DNA from: Elymus sibiricus
Lineage: Eukaryota; Streptophyta; Magnoliopsida; Poales; Poaceae
Direction: 5' to 3'
Length of the DNA stretch: 64,000 nt
NCBI GenBank assembly: GCA_039707655.1
Contig: CM077665.1
Span: 288,800,205 to 288,864,204 of the forward strand
Positions 63,151 through 64,000 of the stretch are shown here, piece after piece; positions within the stretch are counted from its first letter, which is position 1; every line of letters starts with the position of its first letter. The position numbers and the translations under genes are program-made. Under the pieces are notes generated by a model that ran no database searches, had not been told where the DNA came from, and was given only the letters and a program-made list of their open reading frames with translations.

Positions 63151-64000
63151 AAAGCTACAGAATAAATGGAGACTAGCTAAGGGCGAGGTGACGATGTGTG
63201 TTGGAAGTGTTTCCAAGGTTGATGTGATCATCATCGCACACTCCATCTACCTTCGGGATTAGGGTTGAACCTAAATAAATGTAATTTGGTGTTGGCATCG
63301 AGCATGAACATGAATAGATCGTGTTTATTGCAATACGATTATTCATTTAAGCCAGAGAATAATGGTTATTTTGTTTACATGAATAATACCTTCAATGGTC
63401 ATGCACCCAATGTGAATGGTTTATTGAATCTCGATCGTAGTGATACACATGTTCATAATATTGATGCCAAAAGATGCAAAGTTAATAATGATAGTACCAC
63501 ATACTTGTGGCACTGCCGCTAAGGTCATATTGGTGTAAAGCGCATGAAGAAACTCCATGCTGATGGATCTTTGGACTCACTCGATTTCGAATCGGTTGAG
63601 ACATGCGGACCATGCCTCATAGGCAAGATGACTAGACCCCGTTTCCGATATGATGGAGCGGGCAAGTGACTTATTGGAAATAATACATGTTGATGTATGC
63701 AGTCCAAGTGAGTGTTGAAGCGTGCGGTGTATATCATTATTGTCTTACCTTCACTGATGATTTGAGTAGATATGGGTATATTTACTTAATGAAACACTAG
63801 TTTGAAGCATTTGAAAAGTTCAAGCAATTTCAGAGTGAAGTTGAAGATCATCGTGGCAAGAAGATAAAATGTATACGATATGATCGTGGAGGCGAATATC
63901 TAAGTTACGAGTTTGGTATGCAACTTAAGACTATGTGGAAATTGTTTCACAAGTCACGTTGCCTGGAACACCATAGTGTGATGGTGTGTCCGAATGTCAT
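63151..64000 (+). pseudogene. E7 protease end, gag-pre-integrase and integrase start
   Basis: 63490-63660 encodes TTYLWHCR, then GHIGVKRMKKLHADG and FESVETCGPCLIGKMTR: the pre-integrase zinc region (H..H..C-x2-C) of Copia elements. From about 63725 the integrase core starts (YIIIVLPSLMI in one frame, SRYGYIYLMKH in another; then FEKFKQFQSEVEDHRGKKIK and YDRGGEYLSYEFGMQL). TAA, TGA and TAG codons interrupt it repeatedly. The window ends before RT. Confidence 0.8.

Larger units (their letters stand above)
59226..64000 (+). mobile_element. E7: BARE1/Angela-like Copia element, 5' part
   Basis: The LTR start TGTTGGAAATATGCC, LTR length of 1.75 kb, CCCCAACA end and TGGCATCATGAGC PBS identify the BARE1/Angela/WIS group of Triticeae Copia elements. 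The 5' LTR, leader, gag, protease remnant and integrase start are present; the rest runs off the window. The 5-mer before it is AAAAT (59221-59225). The coding part has many stops. Confidence 0.9.

Overview
The window is plant intergenic DNA, most like a large-genome grass of the Triticeae (wheat, Aegilops, barley). It is made almost wholly of nested transposable elements, and I see no ordinary host gene, tRNA, rRNA or CRISPR array. The grass assignment rests on a BARE1/Angela-type Copia LTR, Athila-lineage and Tat-lineage Gypsy elements with LTRs of types I associate with Triticeae, and a CACTA transposon with subterminal repeats. Family names are from memory and unverified; lineage calls rest on motifs seen here. 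E1-E7, E2a and G0 are labels used only in this report.

The oldest layer, G0, is a decayed minus-strand Gypsy element in four pieces: 48903-48059 (gag), 38523-38441 (gag/protease link), 27925-27573 (protease) and 11482-8639 (RT, RNase H, integrase). Read right to left the pieces give one collinear polyprotein. The gaps are later insertions: a CACTA element (to 8638), E2 (11483-27572), E3 (27926-38440), E4 (38524-48058) and E5 (from about 48904). E1 (1-2858) sits inside the CACTA element, E2a (15746-25623) inside E2, E6 (51442-59225) inside E5, and E7 (59226 to the window end) inside E6. The deepest stack is G0 > E5 > E6 > E7.

Layout: 1-2858, E1, minus-strand Tat-like Gypsy pol and 5' LTR. 2859-8638, CACTA end with a 510-bp tandem array and three cargo coding units, one carrying a B3 DNA-binding domain. 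11483-27572, E2, a pol-less Tat-like element with gag start and a spliced antisense gene, split by the young, nearly complete Athila-lineage E2a. 27926-38440, E3, plus-strand Tat-like element with gag, protease, RT, RNase H, integrase and a long decayed antisense gene. 38524-48058, E4, minus-strand Copia with 2.1-kb LTRs. 48904-51441, E5, 5' part of a plus-strand Tat-like element. 51442-59225, E6, Athila-lineage derivative with gag, protease and a third ORF but no polymerase or integrase. 59226-64000, E7, BARE1/Angela-like Copia with a full 5' LTR and decayed gag and integrase start.

The items most worth following are a 5-bp-phased heat-shock-element-like array in the U3 of E7, the B3-containing CACTA cargo, the apparently intact two-exon antisense gene in E2, and an ORF3 module in the Athila-lineage elements bracketed by an LTR-like GC hairpin and a second polypurine tract. 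LTR divergences given below are rough hand counts over short stretches.
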